Below are positions 53,357-62,565 of a DNA stretch of 64,000 nucleotides, in pieces; within the stretch, counting starts at the first letter, position 1; each line of letters starts with the position of its first letter. The notes under the pieces are model-generated. The model was not told the origin of the DNA, made no database searches, and saw only the letters and a list, made by a program, of their open reading frames with translations. The position numbers and the translations under genes were made by a program. Source of the stretch: an uncultured Holophagaceae bacterium (lineage in GTDB: Bacteria > Acidobacteriota > Holophagae > Holophagales > Holophagaceae); contig CAIWKE010000003.1 of assembly GCA_903913215.1 (NCBI GenBank), forward strand, positions 186,001-250,000, written 5' to 3'.

Positions 53357-54516
53357 GTCCGCTCCTGCTCGTGGGGTGGATGAGGGCCCGTGGAACCGCT
53401 TCCAAGCAGCTGCTGCATGACCTCGAAATGAGCCTTGGCGCAGGCCTCATAGGTATGTCCCTGGATGGACCTCAAGGCGTTCGTCGCGAGTCGCGACAGT
53501 TCCCGCTCGTCGCCGAGCAGGGCCTTGAGCCTGCCGACGAGCAACCCGACATCACCCACCGGGAGGACGTAGCCATTCTCATGATCCACGATGAGTTCGA
53601 GGCCAGCGATGCATTTGTCGGTGGTGATCACAGGAAGCCCGGCCGCCAGAGCCTCGTTGACAACCAGGCCCCAGACATCCGATTCGGTGGGCAGCACGAA
53701 CACATCGGAGGCTTGATACCACTGGCTCAGAGCCGCGGGGCCCAGGTGCCCTGTCAGCAGGACGTTCTCCAGGTCGAGTTCCTTCAGCTGCCGGCGGTAC
53801 TCACCTTCCAATTCACCCGACCCGGCGATGACCAGCAGCCAGTCCGAGGGCATGGCCGCCCAGGCGGAGATGAGCACATCAATCCGCTTGCTCCTGATGA
53901 AACGGCCCGCAGTGAGGACCACCCTGGAAACCGGGTCAGGCAGGAGCTCCTTCCTCAGGTGCTCCTTCTCGGCCCGGCCCTTCAGCTCCAGCGGGATGTC
54001 CTTCTCGTACAGGGACGTGAAGTGATGGGGGTAGATGGCTGCTTCCCGCGCCCCGAACTGCAGAAAGTATCGTCGGGCATGGTCGCCGTTGGCAAAACAG
54101 GCGGCAGCCCCCTTGATGAGGAACCGTTTGAAATGGTCCTTGAAGGAGGTCTTCTCGAAGAGGGCCCCATCGCAGTTGAGGATGTAGGGGACCCCCTTCA
54201 ACCGGCACGCCAGGATGAACAGGATCCCGGTCACGGTGCTGTATTCGTAGGCTATGGCAAGGTCGACATCCCGCTTTTTCAGGTAGTTCAGGACATCGAA
54301 TTTCACGCGCCCGAGAGGCTGGTCCCAGTATTTCAAGCGAATGGTCTTGAAGCCGCTGCCGGCCGTGGCGAACCAGGTCGTGTCCCGGGACGCCTCATTC
54401 TGCTGCTCGAAGCAGACGGTCAGATCACAGTAACGACCGAGCTCATTGAAGAGATTGACGCGGTAGGGCGCCATGGTTGTCGTCAGGATGAGGACTCTCA
54501 ACCAACTCCCCCGCAC
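53353..54516 (-). CDS. Glycosyltransferase family 4
   Basis: Predicted 387-residue GT-B enzyme. Visible: VLILTTTMAPYRVNLFNELGR, the second-domain start VVLTAGRFIRSKRIDVLISAW, GSGELEGEYRRQLKEL, and the donor motif ASDVFVLPTESDVWGLVVNEALAAGLPVITTD with the E-x7-E pattern. The called start is GTG 54516; a TTG four codons... about 15 bases further in, preceded by GGGGGAG, is an alternative. It lies 61 bases after wzc and is coupled to the deacetylase gene, so the five genes from wza on form one probable operon. Confidence 0.87.
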   Translation of the reverse strand: MRGSWLRVLILTTTMAPYRVNLFNELGRYCDLTVCFEQQNEASRDTTWFATAGSGFKTIRLKYWDQPLGRVKFDVLNYLKKRDVDLAIAYEYSTVTGILFILACRLKGVPYILNCDGALFEKTSFKDHFKRFLIKGAAACFANGDHARRYFLQFGAREAAIYPHHFTSLYEKDIPLELKGRAEKEHLRKELLPDPVSRVVLTAGRFIRSKRIDVLISAWAAMPSDWLLVIAGSGELEGEYRRQLKELDLENVLLTGHLGPAALSQWYQASDVFVLPTESDVWGLVVNEALAAGLPVITTDKCIAGLELIVDHENGYVLPVGDVGLLVGRLKALLGDERELSRLATNALRSIQGHTYEACAKAHFEVMQQLLGSGSTGPHPPHEQERT

Positions 54517-54577
54517 AGGATGGGATTCCCGGAACCGGCCGGTGGGCGCGGCTCAGATCCGGTCACCCCTGAGACAT

Positions 54578-56854
54578 TCAGGACTGCCCATACTTGTAGT
54601 GGTAGGCGTAGCGGTAGCTCTGATCGAAGTAGCCCAGCCCCGTGGGGAGGATGTCATTGAATACACATCCCTTCAGCGGCAGGTTATTCGCCTCCAGGCG
54701 GTTCTGGCAGGTCCGGATCTCATCCAGACTGTGCTGCCCGCACTTGGCCACCAGGAGGATGGTGCCCACCTTGGAGCCGATGATGCTGGCGTCGGTGACG
54801 GGCAGCAGAGGGGGCGCGTCGAGTACCACATAGTCGTATTCACTGGAGACGGCGGCCACGAATTCCCCGAAGGCAGCAGCCATCAGCAGCTCGGCCGGAT
54901 TCTTTGGAATCCTCCCAGAGCTCATGATGTGCAGTCCCGGGATCTCAGTCTCGTGGATGGCTTCCTGCCAGGTGGTCATGCCGGCGATCACCTCAGAGAG
55001 TCCACCCATGCGGTGCGGCAGGCCAAAATACTTGTGCAGGCTGCCCCGGCGCATGTCCGCATCGATGACCAGCACTTTGCTGCCGGCCTGGGCCAGAACC
55101 ACGGAGAAGTTGCAACTCAGGAAGGATTTCCCGACCTTGGGCGCGGGCCCCGTGATCATGATGGCGCGGTTGGTAGTCTCCACCATGGAGAACCGGAGCA
55201 TGGTGCGAAGGCTCCGGAGGCTTTCGGTGGCCAGGTCCTCGGGGTCGTTCTGGGCCAGGAGGTGACTCCCCGGCCGGCTCTCACTGAGCGCCTTATAGTG
55301 TTCTTCCTGGGCCTTGCTGTGGGGAACGGTCACGAAGACCGGAAGCCCCAACTTGGACTCGATGATCCGGTGATCCTCCACCCCCTGCCAAAGCGCAAGC
55401 CGCCCCAGGACGAGGCTCCCGCCCACCAGGAGACCCAGGACGAAGAAGACAGCCAGGAGCATCTCCTTCTTGGGCTTGATGGGCCTCAGCCCTGGCATGG
55501 CCAGGTCGACCACGCGGGAGCCGTTGTGGGCCTCCCCGGCCTGAGTCACCTGGAGTTGCTTGATGTTGTTCAGGATCGTGGTGTACAGCTCGGAATTGAC
55601 CTGGACATCCCGCGACAGCCGGGTCACAGCCTGCTGGGTGCCAGGCAGAGAGCGCACCTTCCGATTCACCGCAGTTGCTTCTCCCTCCAGCTTCCCGATC
55701 TGGGCATCCAGGGTCATCACGACGTCCGATTGGGGCTGATAGGTGCGCAGCAGTTCCTGCTTCTTCTGCTTCAGACTCGAGATCTGGGCGGCCAGGCTAG
55801 CGCTCTGCTGCAGCGCCAGGTCGGCCTCCCTGGAGACGTCCACTGCACCAGCCTGGGACCGAAAGCCGTTCATCTGGTTCTCGGAAGTCTTGAGCTTCGA
55901 GTTGACCCCCGGAAGTTGCTTCTGCAGCAGGTCGATGGCCGTAGCGATCTCCTCGGTCTTCCGCTCGGTGTTCTGGCGCACGTACTGTTTCATGATCTCG
56001 TTGAGGATCTCAGCAGCCTTGGCCGGATCAGGGTGCTTGTAGGTGAGCGCCAGTAGATTTGTGGATCTGTTCGGCTGGGTGGCCCCCTTTTCCGCGACCT
56101 CCAATCCACTCTTCAGCTCACCTATGGCACCCAACATGGGCTTGCGATACACCTGGAACGACTCGCCAGGCTTCGCCACCATGCGCCGGACTTTCAGCCT
56201 CAAAGATTCGCCGCCGTAGGAGGCGACAAGGGTCTCTCCGACCCGCCCCTTGGCCAGCGGAAGCCCCAGAGGATAGGTGGCCCCAGGGTTCCCCTTGGCC
56301 GGGGTTGTCGTCGGTGACACCCAGGTGAAGGAACCATCCGCCAGGGCTCTGACCTGGAAGGCCAGGCCGCGCATGTATTCAGGGATGGAGAGGATCTCCA
56401 CCTCCAGCCTGGGCGCATCGGCCTTGCCCCGCACCAGCGCCTCCCCGATGAAGGGGAACAGTTTGGGCTGGGCCGCAATGTCGAGATCCAGTGCTTCGAC
56501 AGTGCGCCCAAGCACGAGGTTGCTGCCAAGGATCTCGATCTCCGTAGAAGCGTCCGAGGGGGCAGAGAACATCCCTTCCATGCGAGCATAGGCCGCATCG
56601 GAATCCCGCGCGGCTTTGGGAGGTTCGATCTTCAGGAGGGCGTCGGCCTGGTAGATCGGGGTGATCCGCCAGATGTAGAAGGAGCCCAGGGCGAGGGAGA
56701 CCAGCACACTGCCCAGGATGAGGTAGCGTCCCGACCAGAGGTTCATCAGCCACTCGCGGAGGTCCACCTCAGGGGCTTGCTGGGGCCCGCGGGCTGGCCG
56801 CGGCTGAGCCGCTGCTTGTGCGAGTTGCGGTGGGTGAGCGGGAAGGGATGTCAT
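54578..56854 (-). CDS. wzc: Polysaccharide co-polymerase and tyrosine autokinase (Wzc)
   Basis: Predicted 758-residue inner-membrane protein controlling chain length and export. A cytosolic N-tail is followed by a membrane segment (about 44-62), a large periplasmic part with coiled coil (about 300-440), a second membrane segment (about 464-486) and a BY-kinase domain: Walker A ITGPAPKVGKSFLS (567-580), Walker A' VLVIDADMRRG (594-604), and DYVVLDAPPLLPVTDA. The C-terminus carries a Tyr cluster (YFDQSYRYAYHYKYG), the autophosphorylation site. Length is typical. Its ATG overlaps the stop of wzb (ATGA). Confidence 0.95.
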   Translation of the reverse strand: MTSLPAHPPQLAQAAAQPRPARGPQQAPEVDLREWLMNLWSGRYLILGSVLVSLALGSFYIWRITPIYQADALLKIEPPKAARDSDAAYARMEGMFSAPSDASTEIEILGSNLVLGRTVEALDLDIAAQPKLFPFIGEALVRGKADAPRLEVEILSIPEYMRGLAFQVRALADGSFTWVSPTTTPAKGNPGATYPLGLPLAKGRVGETLVASYGGESLRLKVRRMVAKPGESFQVYRKPMLGAIGELKSGLEVAEKGATQPNRSTNLLALTYKHPDPAKAAEILNEIMKQYVRQNTERKTEEIATAIDLLQKQLPGVNSKLKTSENQMNGFRSQAGAVDVSREADLALQQSASLAAQISSLKQKKQELLRTYQPQSDVVMTLDAQIGKLEGEATAVNRKVRSLPGTQQAVTRLSRDVQVNSELYTTILNNIKQLQVTQAGEAHNGSRVVDLAMPGLRPIKPKKEMLLAVFFVLGLLVGGSLVLGRLALWQGVEDHRIIESKLGLPVFVTVPHSKAQEEHYKALSESRPGSHLLAQNDPEDLATESLRSLRTMLRFSMVETTNRAIMITGPAPKVGKSFLSCNFSVVLAQAGSKVLVIDADMRRGSLHKYFGLPHRMGGLSEVIAGMTTWQEAIHETEIPGLHIMSSGRIPKNPAELLMAAAFGEFVAAVSSEYDYVVLDAPPLLPVTDASIIGSKVGTILLVAKCGQHSLDEIRTCQNRLEANNLPLKGCVFNDILPTGLGYFDQSYRYAYHYKYGQS

Positions 56855-57324
56855 GCAGGCCTTTGTTCAGTGATGAGGTGGGGCACCCAGGCTGAAACGG
56901 AGCGCTGTATGTCCTCGAAGGCTCGCTGAAAGGCCTCGCGATCTTGGCGGAAGGGATCCGCGATCTCGCAAGGAGGAACAGACAGCCAGTGTCCCAGGAG
57001 AAAGATCCGCCCCCGGGCGCTGGGGACGACCTGAGTACACCACTCCTTCTGCTTGGAATCCATCACAAGGATGAGGTCAGCCTCACAGGCCATCTCTGGC
57101 GTGACCTGCTGCCCCCGATGCGAAGAAATATCAATGCCTTGTGCAGTCATAAGGCGGACCGCCTCGGGGTCGGCAGGTTGGCCCACAAGCGCCATCAAGC
57201 CCGCTGAGCTGACCCGGATGGCCGATCCCAACCGAGACTTCAACAGCGCCTCGGCGATGGGCGTACGACAGTGGTTGCCCTCGCAGAGCACGAGTATGGA
57301 GCGGATGGAAGGATCTGAAGCCAA
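56851..57324 (-). CDS. wzb: Low-molecular-weight protein tyrosine phosphatase (Wzb)
   Basis: Predicted 157-residue phosphatase that removes phosphate from Wzc. The catalytic P-loop is ILVLCEGNHCRTPIAEALL (C-x5-R), and the general-acid Asp lies in IADPFRQD. The start is a TTG at 57324, the most likely one because the family begins right before the P-loop, although the ribosome site is weak. Coupled by ATGA overlap to wzc and 58 bases downstream of wza. Confidence 0.93.
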   Translation of the reverse strand: MASDPSIRSILVLCEGNHCRTPIAEALLKSRLGSAIRVSSAGLMALVGQPADPEAVRLMTAQGIDISSHRGQQVTPEMACEADLILVMDSKQKEWCTQVVPSARGRIFLLGHWLSVPPCEIADPFRQDREAFQRAFEDIQRSVSAWVPHLITEQRPA

Positions 57325-57382
57325 GGAGAGAGCCTGGGTTAGGAGTGGGTGCGGAAGTGGGCAGACAGGCCTCAGAGCCAGG

Positions 57383-58564
57383 TCACTTCACGGATTTGAC
57401 CAGATAGAAGGCTTCCGCCCCGGAGACAACCGTGGTGATGGTGGGCAGCAGCAGGTTCATGACCCTGCTGTAGCGGACGAGAGTCCCCGCATCCACATAC
57501 ACGATGTCGCGGGGCCCCAGGGGGAACCGATCGGCCAGGACCATGGTGGTGGGGTTACGCGCGTCCAGGTGGAAGACATCCACCTCACTGAGGGTGCTGC
57601 CCTGACGGATGACATAGATGGAGCGGGCATCGGCCGTCGCCCCCTGAATGCCGCCCGCCTCCGAGAGGGCCCGGGCCAGGGAGAGGTTGCCGTGCACCAT
57701 GGGCAGAGTCCCGGGCTTCACCAGTTCACCCATCATGTAGACGGGAGCTTCCAGGCTGTTGGGAACCTGCAGGGAGTCCCCGTCCTGCAGCAGGATCTGG
57801 CCGATGCGGTTCCCGGAGGCGAGGAGGGCCGGGAAGTTCAGGCGCCAGGCCTTGTCGCCCCGGGTCAGCAGGAGGCGACTGTCATCGGCCGTGGGGAGGA
57901 ATCCGCCAGCCCGGTTGACGGCTTCCGCCAGGGTAAAGGGGACATCGGTGACGTTGTAGACCGCCGGCGTCTTCACTTCCCCCCCGATGTAGATCTTCTG
58001 GGAGCGGTAGGCGATGACCTTCACGTCGACCTGAGGATTCTGCAACACCTTGGCGAGGCGGGTGGTGATGGCTTCCCGTAGCTGGGTGGTGGTCATGCCA
58101 GCCACTTTGAAGCTGCCGACGTGGGGGAAGTAGATCTGTCCACCCTCGTCTACGACGATGCCGGAGGAGGCGTCCTGGCGGAACTGGCCCAGGGGCAGGG
58201 TGATTTCTGGGTGGTCCCAGACCGTCACCAGGAGGGCATCCTGGGGCCCGATCCGGTAGGGCGTGGGAGTTCCGGTCAGGACTTCCAGGGCCTTGGGGTC
58301 GGCCGCCGGAGGCTGGGCTGCCTTCAAGACTTCAGAGCTGAGGGAGTGCAACCGGACACTGAGACCTTCAACCTGGGACGTGGTCTCCTGCCTGCCCGGC
58401 TTAACATCCAGCTTCATTCCAGGCGATGCGCAGGCACTAAGGACCAACAACGCACCAACAGCAGCCAGGGGACGAAGCACCCAGATCCCAGGACGGGCAA
58501 GCTGGGCCGACGGTAGGCACAATCCCAGGGAAGCACGCAAATTGGATCCTTGATTGGTGGACAT
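57383..58564 (-). CDS. wza: Outer-membrane polysaccharide export lipoprotein (Wza)
   Basis: Predicted 393-residue lipoprotein forming the outer-membrane exit channel. A long n-region precedes the hydrophobic stretch and lipobox LLVLSACASPG (Cys45). Then follow the polysaccharide-export domain (YRIGPQDALLVTVWDHPEITL, GQIYFPHVGSFKVAGMT) and two SLBB-type domains (IYIGGEVKTPAVYNV and VYMMGELVKPGTLPMVHG). Start ATG 58564 follows GGAGG; the longer frame from 58600 lacks support. First gene of the probable operon wza-wzb-wzc-glycosyltransferase-deacetylase. Confidence 0.94.
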   Translation of the reverse strand: MSTNQGSNLRASLGLCLPSAQLARPGIWVLRPLAAVGALLVLSACASPGMKLDVKPGRQETTSQVEGLSVRLHSLSSEVLKAAQPPAADPKALEVLTGTPTPYRIGPQDALLVTVWDHPEITLPLGQFRQDASSGIVVDEGGQIYFPHVGSFKVAGMTTTQLREAITTRLAKVLQNPQVDVKVIAYRSQKIYIGGEVKTPAVYNVTDVPFTLAEAVNRAGGFLPTADDSRLLLTRGDKAWRLNFPALLASGNRIGQILLQDGDSLQVPNSLEAPVYMMGELVKPGTLPMVHGNLSLARALSEAGGIQGATADARSIYVIRQGSTLSEVDVFHLDARNPTTMVLADRFPLGPRDIVYVDAGTLVRYSRVMNLLLPTITTVVSGAEAFYLVKSVK

Positions 58565-58874
58565 TGGGGCCTCCAGAAGGTGGGAACGAAGGGAGAACAC
58601 GATATCGACTATGGTAGTAAAATTTATCGGTAATTACCAATGTCTTACAATATTTTCCTTACCTTTCGGAATGATACCACCATCAACCTAGGCCCAAAGG
58701 TCGGCCTTTCCAGCGGCACCCAGGATGGCCGCGAACAGACCTGCCATGATGGGCTGAGCTGTCACCCGCTCCGCCCCTGGGGCACGTGAGCCGTAAAACC
58801 AATTCCATCCTGTCAGGACATCTGCCCGTGGTTCGAACGCCCTCCCTTCGCATCCTGTCCTGGTCGAGGAAGGC
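58565..58874. other. Divergent control region between wza and the metallophosphoesterase
   Basis: About 310 bases. The part from 58600 to 58680 is AT-rich against a GC-rich background and is the probable promoter of the wza operon; reading on the minus strand, TTGGTA and TACCAT are separated by 18 bases. A near-perfect palindrome overlaps this spacer. The half next to the metallophosphoesterase gene shows no clear boxes. Confidence 0.45.
58626..58641. promoter_or_regulatory. Palindromic candidate operator in the wza promoter region
   Basis: ATCGGTAATTACCAAT is a 16-bp inverted repeat with one mismatched pair and a perfect 10-bp core (GGTAATTACC). It lies about 65 bases upstream of wza, inside the likely promoter, a usual place for a repressor or activator site. 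No regulator is identified. Confidence 0.4.
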
Positions 58875-59960
58875 ATGAAATCAAGCCACCTCCTGCTGGT
58901 GTTGATGGGGCTCATGACCCAGGTCATCTGTCTGGTCCTGCTCCCCAGCCGCCCACGAAAGGTCGGGGCCCTGGCAGCACTCCTCCTCGACGCCATCTGG
59001 TTCGCCTGGTACGCCTCAGACAACCGCAGCCTCAGCATTTCCGGGATCTGGGCCCTCTCACCCGTGGCGACCTGGCTCTGCCTCCACCTGGTTCTCGGCC
59101 CCGTCACTGCCGTCGAAGTGGCCGCCCGCATCCTCCCCTGGAAGCGTGCCGTGAGACTGCTCGGATTCAGCCTGATCCTCAGCACCTATGCCTGGGGCCT
59201 GGGCGAGGCCTATGGCCCTCCAGTCCTCACAGAACAGAGCCTGAGCTTCCCTGACCTGCCACCCGCCTTTGAGGGTTACCGCATCATCCTGCTCGGGGAC
59301 GTCCATGCGGGCACCTTTGCTGGCACGCGCACTCTGCGACGCTGGGCGCAGGCCGTCGACCAGGTGCCCGCGGACCTGCTGGTGGGGGCGGGCGATTTCG
59401 TGTCCTACTGGCCTGAAGAAGCGGAGCGCACGGGCGAAGCATTCAAGCACCTTCACCTGCCGGATGGTCTCGTCGGCGTGCCCGGAAACCACGACCAGTA
59501 TTCCCAGACCGACGAGGTGGCCGAGCGGTTGCGGCGCCACGGCTGGGTGATGCTCCTCGATCAAAGCCTGGTCATCCAGAGGCAGGGACAGCAGCTCCTG
59601 CTCCTGGGCGAACGCTTTCCCATCGAGGGACAGGAGCCCTACCGTGCAGCCTGGGCTCAGAAACCATGGCCGTCGGGCTTCCGGATCGGGATCTGCCACG
59701 ATCCGGAGCAGTGGCCGACCCTGCTCCAGGAGGGCGCCCGCCTCACCCTGGCCGCCCATACTCATGGTGGCCAGGTGAACCTCAGCCCCTTCTACAATGC
59801 GGCCCTGGAACGCTCCCCCTTCCTCGCAGGTCTCTACCGGAAGGGGGCTGACTGCCTCTTTGTCACCCGCGGCCTGGGTTGCACGAGCCTCCCCATCCGG
59901 TTCCGCTGCCGGCCGGAGATCGTTCGAATCACCCTGCATCGCGCACCTCAGGGCGCCTGA
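58875..59960 (+). CDS. Membrane-anchored metallophosphoesterase (YaeI/calcineurin-like)
   Basis: Predicted 361-residue protein. About four hydrophobic segments fill the first 120 residues, then a calcineurin-like phosphoesterase domain: IILLGDVHAGTFAG (D-x-H), DLLVGAGDFVSYWP (G-D), VGVPGNHDQYSQ (G-N-H-D), GICHDPEQW and LAAHTHGGQVNL (G-H-T-H-G-G-Q pattern with Ala-His). This order matches the YkuE/YaeI-type enzymes, some of which act on lipid pyrophosphates such as UDP-diacylglucosamine. Substrate not known here. It is read away from wza. Confidence 0.88.
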   Translation: MKSSHLLLVLMGLMTQVICLVLLPSRPRKVGALAALLLDAIWFAWYASDNRSLSISGIWALSPVATWLCLHLVLGPVTAVEVAARILPWKRAVRLLGFSLILSTYAWGLGEAYGPPVLTEQSLSFPDLPPAFEGYRIILLGDVHAGTFAGTRTLRRWAQAVDQVPADLLVGAGDFVSYWPEEAERTGEAFKHLHLPDGLVGVPGNHDQYSQTDEVAERLRRHGWVMLLDQSLVIQRQGQQLLLLGERFPIEGQEPYRAAWAQKPWPSGFRIGICHDPEQWPTLLQEGARLTLAAHTHGGQVNLSPFYNAALERSPFLAGLYRKGADCLFVTRGLGCTSLPIRFRCRPEIVRITLHRAPQGA

Positions 59961-60051
59961 GTGCCCACCGGGTTTCCGGCTGAGCCCTGGATCACCCAGG
60001 AATAGGTGACGGGTCGATTTTTCCCATTCTAGAATGCCCCAGGGAGAGCCT

Positions 60052-61545
60052 ATGCGCATCAGCCTGATCGGTCTCGGGAACATGGGCCTGCCCATGGCCC
60101 GGAATCTGATGGGGGTCGGGCACCATCTCACGGTCTTCAGCAGCATTCCAGACAGGGCCGATGCCCTGGTGGCCCAAGGGGCGAGAGAGGCCAGCTCCAT
60201 CGCCGAGGCCCTCCTCAACACGAATGTCTGCATCACCGTGCTCGAGGACGATGCCGCGGTGATGGAGGTCGTGCAACGACCCGCGGGGCTGCTCAAGCAC
60301 CTGCCGGCAAACGCGATCCACCTCTGCATGAGCGATCTCAGCATCGAGACCTCTCAGCGGTTGGCCGCAGCCCATGCCAAGGCCAACCAGGGCTACGTGG
60401 CCGCGCCCGTGTTCGGGACACCCAGCAGCGCCACCTCCCGACATCTCTGGATCGTGGTCGGTGGACCAGAGAACCAGGTGAAGCGCTGCCTGCCCATTTT
60501 CGTGGCCCTGGGCCGGGGTCATACCCGGGTGGGCACGAACCCCGCCCTTGCCCACGCCCTCAAGGCAGGTGGTGCTCTGCTCGACTTGGCGCTGCAGCAG
60601 GCCATCATCGAGCTCCAGGACTACGCTGAGGCCGTGGGCATCGCTCCCGCCGATTACCTTCGGCTGCTCAACGTCGCTCTCCTGCGATCCCAGATCATGG
60701 AAGCTGCTGGGAATCCCCTGGACAGCCCCTACCTGGATCCGGAGGATCTGGCCGTGGAACTCCCCCTCCCCGGGCTGCTCCTGCCGGCCGCAAAGCGCGC
60801 CGGTGTGCCACTCTCCAGCACCGAGGTCTTCAAGACCCAGCTGGAGGCGGCCGAAACCCAGGGCTGGGGAAAGCAGGAACTGGCCGAGCTCACGGAGGCT
60901 TGCCGGGTCCAGCCGGCGGAGGACGAGCAGCCTGCCACACCCGAAGCGCCGCCTCCCCCGGCCCCCGCACCCCGGTCACCAAGAGCAGGCCGTCCGGGCC
61001 CAGCAAAAACCACTCCCCAGCCCCCGGGTCCGTCAGCCGCCCAGGTGGAAGCCCCGCCCCCGGAGGTGGAAGCCGAGGCTATGAACGTGGAAGCACTGAA
61101 TCCAGTTGTTGACCTTTCGACACCGAAGGCCGAAGCCCCAGCCCATCCAAACCAGGAAGATCCAGCTCCAGAGGCCGGAAAACCCGGGCCCCTCGATGCT
61201 CTGCCCCGAATCCCTCCCCACCCCTTCATGGCCCTCGACAACGGCACTCCGGTGGAGATGGACCTGGACTCGACCAGCCACTTCGAATTATCCGGCGGCC
61301 AAGTATGGGTCTGGTCCCAGGGCCAGAAGTACGAGACCCACTGGAGCACATTCGACGAGGTTGAAGGGGCCTTCAACCAGGTGCTGTTCCTGCTGATCAA
61401 ACGCAACATTCTGCTAAGGCCAGATGCAGTCCGGGAATTCCGTCCCACCTTCGGTGGGGGTGCGAAAGTCCTGGTGGCGGGCGGCTTGGAACTGCAGGTG
61501 GGGCGAAGTGCCGCGCCCAGGCTCAAGTTCCTGCTGGGGATATAG
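60052..61545 (+). CDS. Hydroxyisobutyrate-dehydrogenase-like protein fused to a LytTR-like DNA-binding domain
   Basis: Predicted 497-residue protein. Residues 1-285 are a 6-phosphogluconate/3-hydroxyisobutyrate dehydrogenase-like unit: NAD(P) loop LIGLGNMGLPMARNLM, VAAPVFGTPSSAT, WIVVGGPE, and Lys171 in the position of the catalytic Lys (HALKAGGALLDLALQQA), though the usual Asn pair after it is missing. Residues about 290-395 are a Pro/Ala/Glu-rich linker. Residues about 400-497 resemble a LytTR domain: a strand pair with WSQGQKYETHWSTFDEVE, then IKRNILLRPDAVREFRP, and GLELQVGRSAAPRLKFLL, matching the R-x-x-x-x-N-l-x-x-V ... G-x-x-l-x-V-S-R pattern. This suggests a metabolite-responsive regulator. 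Start ATG 60052 follows AGGGAG; an OmpR-type regulator gene follows. Confidence 0.75.
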   Translation: MRISLIGLGNMGLPMARNLMGVGHHLTVFSSIPDRADALVAQGAREASSIAEALLNTNVCITVLEDDAAVMEVVQRPAGLLKHLPANAIHLCMSDLSIETSQRLAAAHAKANQGYVAAPVFGTPSSATSRHLWIVVGGPENQVKRCLPIFVALGRGHTRVGTNPALAHALKAGGALLDLALQQAIIELQDYAEAVGIAPADYLRLLNVALLRSQIMEAAGNPLDSPYLDPEDLAVELPLPGLLLPAAKRAGVPLSSTEVFKTQLEAAETQGWGKQELAELTEACRVQPAEDEQPATPEAPPPPAPAPRSPRAGRPGPAKTTPQPPGPSAAQVEAPPPEVEAEAMNVEALNPVVDLSTPKAEAPAHPNQEDPAPEAGKPGPLDALPRIPPHPFMALDNGTPVEMDLDSTSHFELSGGQVWVWSQGQKYETHWSTFDEVEGAFNQVLFLLIKRNILLRPDAVREFRPTFGGGAKVLVAGGLELQVGRSAAPRLKFLLGI

Positions 61546-61711
61546 ATCTCAACTGCCAGTTCCTCGATCCTTGTTAAATATCCGTTACTAATCTAGCAAC
61601 CAAAGGGAATCCACTATTACACTGGATGCTGGAGACGACCCCTCTGCCGGGGTCACCTCCCGCCCGTCGAAATGCCTCCAAGCCATCGGATCCTCGGAGC
61701 ACGATCACCCC

Positions 61712-62449
61712 ATGATCCCACCCCTTGAAGCCTCGCCAGAGTCGGACAGCCGACCGGGTCTGACCGCGATCCCACGGGTGCTTGTCGTGGAGGACGAGGC
61801 CATGACCCGGCTCGCCATCCGTACCGCCCTGCTGAGGGAAGGTTTCCGGGTGGCCGTGGCCGAGACCGGGGAGGAGGCCCTGGCCCACTTCGAGAACGGC
61901 CACCCACCGGACGCAGTCATCCTGGACATCGGCCTGCCCGGGCTCAACGGCTTCGACGTGTGCAAGTGGATCCGCGAGAAGCGTGAGGACACAGCCATCC
62001 TGATGCTCACCGCCCGGGCGGATCCCGAGGACAAGATCGCCGGGCTCTCCCTTGGGGCTGACGACTACCTGGTCAAACCCTTCAACTCCGGTGAGCTCAT
62101 CGCCAGGATCCGGGCCGTCCTCCGACGTTCCCTGGCCCTGACCACTTCGATGGAGCCCGTGACTTTCCGGGAGCTCCATCTGGACGTCCGGTCTCGCCAG
62201 GCCTTCAAGAATGGTGTGGACGTGAACCTGTCGCCCCGGGAATTCGACCTCCTGGTCGCCATCCTGCGACGCCCCGGCCAGATCCGGACCCGAGAGCAGC
62301 TGGGCCTGGAGGTCTGGGGCACGACCCAACGCACCAACGCCCGTGCGCTGGACGTCTTCGTCTGCAAGCTGCGCGAGAAGATCGAGACCGAACCCTCCCG
62401 CCCCCGCTACATCAAGACCGCACGCGGCGAAGGCTACTTCTGCGACTGA
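61712..62449 (+). CDS. OmpR/PhoB-family response regulator
   Basis: Predicted 245-residue two-component regulator. Receiver domain with VLVVEDEAMTRLAIRTAL, phospho-acceptor Asp in DAVILDIGLPGLNGF, Thr in LMLTARAD and Lys in DDYLVKPFNSGEL; C-terminal winged helix with NLSPREFDLLVAILRRPGQIRTREQL, NARALDVFVCKLREKIE and IKTARGEGYFCD. All phosphorylation residues are present. No kinase gene is adjacent. The ATG at 61712 has a distant GGAG; about 18 residues precede the first receiver strand. Confidence 0.93.
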   Translation: MIPPLEASPESDSRPGLTAIPRVLVVEDEAMTRLAIRTALLREGFRVAVAETGEEALAHFENGHPPDAVILDIGLPGLNGFDVCKWIREKREDTAILMLTARADPEDKIAGLSLGADDYLVKPFNSGELIARIRAVLRRSLALTTSMEPVTFRELHLDVRSRQAFKNGVDVNLSPREFDLLVAILRRPGQIRTREQLGLEVWGTTQRTNARALDVFVCKLREKIETEPSRPRYIKTARGEGYFCD

Positions 62450-62565
62450 GCGCGGCGTAGCCCACCTGGCGGTGCGAGAGCCGGCCCGGGCTCCGAAAGG
62501 CACGTGACTGCTGGCCCCCGGGCTATTGTTTGCAAAATAGAGTTTAATGGAAGCCAGAGGCCTCC

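Noticed and set aside
54473-56056. 527-codon plus-strand frame opposite wzc
   Set aside because: Antisense shadow of a well-conserved kinase gene; no motif in the translation.
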